DNA of 64,000 nucleotides from Bryum argenteum. Lineage: Eukaryota > Streptophyta > Bryopsida > Bryales > Bryaceae. Position 1 is the first letter of the stretch. Each line of letters starts with the position of its first letter. The notes below the pieces were generated by a model. It ran no database searches. It worked only from the letters and a program-made list of their open reading frames with translations, and was not told the DNA's origin. A program made the position numbers and the translations under genes. Positions 63,996 to 64,000 of this stretch are shown here, piece after piece. The DNA lies in assembly GCA_037043015.1 (NCBI GenBank), contig CM073321.1, positions 191,001-255,000 on the forward strand, written 5' to 3'.

Positions 63996-64000
63996 CCACG

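Noticed and set aside
1-64000. tRNA, rRNA, riboswitch
   Set aside because: No cloverleaf-type or rRNA-like stretch was recognised by eye.

Overview
The window looks like repeat-rich nuclear DNA of a land plant. The signs are TTTAGGG telomere-type repeats, plant-type Ty3/Gypsy elements (chromodomain and Tat/Athila-like lineages), a CACTA element with CTA target duplications, and GT-AG introns. A Tc1 (DD34E) element and DUF7869-type DDE genes are unusual for seed plants, so a non-seed plant (moss, liverwort, lycophyte or fern) is my guess; the species cannot be told. I see no ordinary host housekeeping gene, tRNA or rRNA.

Layout. 0.3-1.9 kb: an apparently whole Tc1/mariner transposon. 2.4-9.8 kb: old LTR-retrotransposon fossils, one carrying a solo LTR of another family. 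9.9-28.9 kb: element A with its neighbours. 29.2-45.2 kb: element B. 45.4-48.1 kb: an LTR fragment and a third, inverted relic (C) of the same gene family. 48.8-49.8 kb: a non-autonomous CACTA element. 49.9-64 kb: Gypsy fossils in both orientations, ending in a MITE.

The most interesting content is the pair A and B, diverged copies of one architecture I do not recognise as a named system. Each has, in the same order: (1) a minus-strand DUF7869-like DDE-type gene ('T'); (2) just upstream of it, a cluster of near-perfect palindromes specific to that copy (A: arms TTTAGCTCGA/TCGAGCTAAA; B: arms TTATCGTCG/CGACGATAA, thirteen times at about 54-bp spacing); (3) TTTAGGG repeats; (4) an AT-rich spacer; (5) a hairpin of NNCATG hexamers; (6) a GC-rich leader with tandem repeats; (7) a plus-strand spliced gene ('P') starting about 1.86-1.88 kb after the hairpin. 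P has an N-terminal domain, a basic linker, a ParB/sulfiredoxin-like 'INGQHS' motif, a domain resembling an N4/N6 DNA methyltransferase without a visible DPPY motif, and a charged coiled-coil tail. A and B share intron positions in P, and the matching introns carry palindromes, each of its own element's type. This suggests a self-recognition system in which ParB/methyltransferase-like proteins co-diverge with a dispersed palindromic site. The reading is an inference from sequence only.

Both P genes and both T genes contain frame interruptions, so these copies look ageing or partly inactive. A second ParB-like gene (GGNHR motif) lies downstream of T in element B, and an FCP1/NIF-type phosphatase-like gene lies just after P in element A; both may be cargo.
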